Assembly (NCBI GenBank): GCA_023443765.1
Contig: JAEZTA010000038.1
Span: 1 to 16,224 of the forward strand
Direction of reading: 5' to 3'
Origin: Bacteroidota bacterium
GTDB lineage: Bacteria > Bacteroidota > Bacteroidia > Bacteroidales > Rikenellaceae
DNA: 16,224 nucleotides
Notes under the pieces: model-generated
Told to the model about the DNA's origin: nothing
What the model saw: the letters and a program-made list of their open reading frames with translations, nothing else
Database searches by the model: none
Shown here: positions 13,954 through 16,224 of the stretch, piece after piece
How the letters are laid out: each line of letters starts with the position of its first letter
Position numbering within the stretch: position 1 is the stretch's first letter
Position numbers and translations under genes: made by a program

Positions 13954-13978
13954 ACCTTTGCACTGCAAAGGTTTTTTT
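13954..13978 (+). terminator. Intrinsic terminator after folA
   Basis: Perfect 8-bp stem ACCTTTGC (13954-13961) / GCAAAGGT (13965-13972), 3-nt loop ACT, and a run of seven T's that includes the last stem base. The left arm also forms TACCTTTG (13953-13960), a -7 promoter box match, so the same bases may start transcription of the hdr-like module; the -33 position (ACTG, 13929-13932) is poor. Confidence 0.75.
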
Positions 13979-14025
13979 GTGCTTTGGCTTTCGTGCTTCC
14001 CGGCTGCATTTCGGGCGCGTGCGAC

Positions 14026-14090
14026 AAGCCCCTCCCAAGGAAGGGGTTTAGGGTGGGGTCAAACTTGTAAACACGGTGAAACACCGTGAG
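14026..14090 (+). repeat. 65-nt two-hairpin repeat element, copy B (upstream of hdrC-like gene)
   Basis: Same length and plan as copy A at 3491-3555: first hairpin with CCCC/GGGG arms flanked by AAG/TTT, G-rich stretch, the core GGGTCAAACTTGTAAAC (14056-14072), then the second hairpin CACGGTG-AAA-CACCGTG, here a 7-bp perfect stem. The second-hairpin arms differ from copy A yet still pair. It ends 53 nt before the hdrC-like ATG and points in the direction of transcription. Confidence 0.8.
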
Positions 14091-14127
14091 CCGGGGATGA
14101 TCGAAAGCGGAAAGAACCTGCGAAAAA

Positions 14128-14135
14128 GGAAGGAG
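14128..14135 (+). promoter_or_regulatory. Strong Shine-Dalgarno sequence of the hdrC-like gene
   Basis: GGAAGGAG ends 8 nt before the ATG at 14144, an unusually good match to the anti-SD for this organism, whose other genes here lack one. A minimal reading frame ATG-AAT-ATA-TGA (14136-14147) starts between it and the real ATG and ends over that start, possibly coupling translation. Confidence 0.6.
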
Positions 14136-14143
14136 ATGAATAT

Positions 14144-14845
14144 ATGACTACCAAGTATTTCGATATGCTCATGGAGGACGTGCGGATGAAGGAGGGCCTT
14201 CAGTCGTGCATGAACTGCGGTGTCTGTACGGGCGTCTGCCCGGCGGCCGAGTTCTACAACTACGACCCCCGCCAGATCGTCTCGATCGTCCAGACGCGTG
14301 ACGACGATGCCATCGAGGAGTTGCTCAGGAGCGATACGATCTGGTATTGCGGCGAGTGCATGTCGTGCCGTCCGCGCTGTCCGCGGGGCAATACACCGGG
14401 CTATGTGATTCAGGCGCTGCGGACGCTTTCGCAGAAGCTCGGCTTTTTCGTCGAGAGTGAAAAGGGCCGCCAGCAGTTGGCCCTGAAGCGCATCATCGGT
14501 GAAAACATCCTCCGCACGGGCTACTGCATCGTGCCGCGGCTCGTCAAACCCGAGCTGCATCCCGAGCAGGGAACCGTCTGGCAGTGGATTTACGACAACG
14601 ACAAGGAGATATACGGCCAGTTTTCGCCCGTTTACATGCGCCACGGCGCCGGGGCTTTGCGCCGCCTCGACGAGCAGTCGCTCGCCGAGATCAACGAAAT
14701 CTTCAAGGTCAGCGGCGGCAGCGAGATGTTCGACACGATCGAGCAGCATTCCGACCGCAAGGCCCGCGAACTGGGCTACGAGGAGGGCGCCGACCAGCAG
14801 TACATGATGGACGTTTTCCTGAGTAACAGCAACGAACATTACTAA
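14144..14845 (+). CDS. HdrC-like 4Fe-4S dicluster protein (heterodisulfide reductase subunit C family)
   Basis: 233 residues. Two complete ferredoxin-type cysteine sets lie in the N-terminal third: CMNCGVCTGVCP (C22, C25, C28, C32) and CGECMSCRPRCP (C69, C72, C75, C79), as in HdrC, which passes electrons between HdrA flavin/iron-sulfur centres and the HdrB active site. The C-terminal 140 residues are helical and without further cysteines apart from one. No membrane segments are seen, so the protein is soluble, unlike the membrane HdrE/DsrM-type fusions. It is followed after 1 nt by the HdrB-like gene. Methanogenic heterodisulfide is not expected in such a bacterium; the substrate is unknown and QmoC- or SdhB-like roles remain possible. 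Confidence 0.85.
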   Translation: MTTKYFDMLMEDVRMKEGLQSCMNCGVCTGVCPAAEFYNYDPRQIVSIVQTRDDDAIEELLRSDTIWYCGECMSCRPRCPRGNTPGYVIQALRTLSQKLGFFVESEKGRQQLALKRIIGENILRTGYCIVPRLVKPELHPEQGTVWQWIYDNDKEIYGQFSPVYMRHGAGALRRLDEQSLAEINEIFKVSGGSEMFDTIEQHSDRKARELGYEEGADQQYMMDVFLSNSNEHY

Positions 14846-14846
14846 G

Positions 14847-15938
14847 ATGACGATGAAGCGAAAGAGTTGGCAGGACTACCAGAAGGAGATTGCCGACGAC
14901 CACTATTATTATGCGCGCAGTTGTATCCGGCAGAATTTCTTCCCGGGCAGCGAGAAGCTGTTTGTCAATATGTTGCGCAACGACCTGGGTAAGGACCTGA
15001 CGGACGATCCGCTGCACTCCTCGTGCACGGGCATCGGTTACCATTCGGACATCGTGCCGCTGGAAACCATCATGACCGTCGTGGCGCGGCAGTTCTCGCT
15101 GATGACCGAAGCGGGCTATGAAAACCTCGTCTCGTCGTGCATCACCTCGTTCGGTGTCTATTCCGAAATTCTGGCCACATGGCACGAGTTCCCCGAGACG
15201 GAAGAGAAAGCGCGCGAGAACCTTTATAAAGCCACGAAACGCGAGTTCAAAAAGCCTGCGAGTCTGGCCCACACCTCGGATATCGTGTTTCATTTCCGGG
15301 AGGAGATCGCTACGAAAGCCAAAAAACGGCTGATCAACGCCGCGACGGGCGAGCCGCTGAAGGTCGTCGAGCACATCGGCTGCCACTATGCCAAGATATT
15401 CCCGAAATCGGGTATCGGCGGTTCGGAATTCCCCTATGTGCTGGCCGGCATGGTCGAATCGTGGGGCGGCGAGTGCGTCGACTATCCCGAACGCCGGCAT
15501 TGCTGCGGATTCGGTTTCCGCAACTACCTCGTGCAGGCCAACCGCGGCTATTCGATCGCCAATTCACACAAGAAGCTGGAGAGCATGGCCCCCTACAAGC
15601 CTGACTTTATCGTGGCGAATTGCCCGGGCTGTGCGATGTTCCTCGACAAGTGGCAGTACACCATCGCCGAGATGGAGGGTACGACCTACGGTCAGAACGG
15701 CCACGGAATCCCGGTGCTCACCTACGAGGAAATGGCCGGGCTGGTGCTGGGCTACGATCCCTGGGAACTGGGGATGCAGATGCACCAGGTTGACGTGGAA
15801 CCCCTGCTGGACAAAATGGGTGTCGAGTACGACCCCGCGGCCAAGTACCTGGGGCGCAACGGAAAATATATCGGTAAACCGGCGTCGGCGGTGGTGAATT
15901 GCTGTCCGACGGATACGATTTACGACATCCGGGAATAG
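14847..15938 (+). CDS. HdrB-like CCG-domain protein (heterodisulfide reductase subunit B family)
   Basis: 363 residues with the two-fold CCG (cysteine-rich) architecture of HdrB, the subunit that carries two noncubane 4Fe-4S clusters. The C-terminal site is complete: C179 (IGCHYAK), C219-C220 (HCCGFG), C259 and C262 (NCPGC). The N-terminal site keeps C26, C60 and C98, but the positions matching the first Cys of CC and the last Cys of CXXC are serines (S59 in HSSC, S101 in CITS). An extra CC (C352-C353) occurs near the C-terminus. The start ATG at 14847 is 1 nt after the hdrC-like stop; ATG 14853 is an alternative. It should form a complex with the HdrC- and HdrA-like neighbours; whether it binds one cluster or two is open. 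Confidence 0.85.
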   Translation: MTMKRKSWQDYQKEIADDHYYYARSCIRQNFFPGSEKLFVNMLRNDLGKDLTDDPLHSSCTGIGYHSDIVPLETIMTVVARQFSLMTEAGYENLVSSCITSFGVYSEILATWHEFPETEEKARENLYKATKREFKKPASLAHTSDIVFHFREEIATKAKKRLINAATGEPLKVVEHIGCHYAKIFPKSGIGGSEFPYVLAGMVESWGGECVDYPERRHCCGFGFRNYLVQANRGYSIANSHKKLESMAPYKPDFIVANCPGCAMFLDKWQYTIAEMEGTTYGQNGHGIPVLTYEEMAGLVLGYDPWELGMQMHQVDVEPLLDKMGVEYDPAAKYLGRNGKYIGKPASAVVNCCPTDTIYDIRE

Positions 15939-15948
15939 AAATCGCAAC

Positions 15949-16017
15949 CCGAAGTTTGCCTTTCGGACGATACCGGGATCGCTCCCCGGGGAGGGATAAA
16001 CGCGGCGGAATGCCGCG
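15949..16017 (+). repeat. Cluster of hairpins before the hdrA-like gene; possible partial copy C of the element
   Basis: Successive inverted repeats lie in the 131-nt gap: CCGAA/TTCGG (15949-15966), CTCCCC/GGGGAG (about 15982-15993) and CGCGGC-GGAAT-GCCGCG (16001-16017). The last, with its preceding TAAA, matches the second hairpin of copy A (TAAACGCGGC and GCCGCGA shared), but the GGGTCAAACTTG core is absent. It may be a degenerate relative, or just local structure in the operon. Confidence 0.4.
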
Positions 16018-16069
16018 ATATGTCGGTCCGGGATGCAAACGGGGATTAAACCATAGAAGTTAGCTATTC

Positions 16070-16224
16070 ATGAAAAAGCGAATTATCATCATAGGCGGCG
16101 GCGTTGCAGGCATGCAGACGGCCCTGCGCCTTGCAGAGCAGGGCGTCGAGCCTGTCATCATCGAGAAGGAGGCCGAACTGGGCGGTAAGCTCCGGGGCTG
16201 GCACGTGCTGTTCCCGTCGTTCAC
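16070..16224 (+). CDS. HdrA-like FAD-binding protein, 5' part
   Basis: Only the first 51 codons are in the window; the frame is still open at the edge. The start MKKRIIIIGGGVAGMQTALRLAEQGVEPVIIEKEAELGGKLRGW is an FAD-binding Rossmann fold: GGGVAG dinucleotide loop (9-14), the acidic residue E33 ending the second strand for ribose, and the ELGG motif typical of HdrA and related flavin disulfide-type oxidoreductases. The setting after HdrC- and HdrB-like genes favours HdrA (or QmoA/B); the remaining domains and its iron-sulfur motifs lie outside. The gap of 131 nt from the HdrB-like gene is filled by hairpins. Confidence 0.75.
   Translation, partial: MKKRIIIIGGGVAGMQTALRLAEQGVEPVIIEKEAELGGKLRGWHVLFPSF

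Overview
This 16.2 kb window looks like chromosomal DNA from a GC-rich gut member of the Bacteroidota, most like Alistipes/Rikenellaceae. The reasons are: promoters of the form TTTG-N19/20-TAnnTTTG (the Bacteroidota -33/-7 type), almost no Shine-Dalgarno sequences, Bacteroidota-specific families (DUF4492 beside cydAB, DUF4290, DUF4369-type thioredoxin lipoproteins, the divergent Bacteroidota FabI) and a GC content I estimate near 58-60%. The genus is an inference. No rRNA, tRNA, CRISPR array, phage gene or insertion sequence was seen; this is mostly core chromosome.

Layout from left to right. (1) The 3' part of fabI (fatty-acid synthesis) ends at a bidirectional terminator. It converges with a minus-strand operon DUF4492-cydA-cydB, the quinol-oxidising cytochrome bd oxidase with a small one-helix partner. 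(2) Divergently, an NhaC-type Na+/H+ antiporter is followed by a HAD phosphatase. (3) A TetR regulator with an apparently leaderless start lies upstream of a lipoprotein (DUF2271-like) and a small outer-membrane barrel protein; both promoter regions carry a matching palindrome that looks like the TetR operator. (4) A minus-strand sigma-54 activator with a degenerate receiver and no DNA-binding domain abuts the barrel gene tail to tail. (5) Across a structured divergent region comes DUF4290. (6) A thioredoxin-fold lipoprotein lacking its CXXC overlaps lpxH (lipid A synthesis), followed by thyA and folA (dTMP/folate pair). (7) After a terminator, an HdrC-HdrB-HdrA-like iron-sulfur/flavin module begins; hdrA is cut by the window edge.

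The most interesting points are: a 65-nt two-hairpin element with an identical 17-nt core, placed in the same orientation upstream of cydA and of the hdrC-like gene, with a possible partial relative before the hdrA-like gene; the Hdr module, whose HdrB-like subunit keeps all five cysteines of the C-terminal cluster site but only three of five in the N-terminal one; the TetR operator pair; and the sigma-54 activator without HTH. Together the window links respiration (cyd), an Hdr-type redox module and sodium/proton exchange with envelope and nucleotide housekeeping genes.
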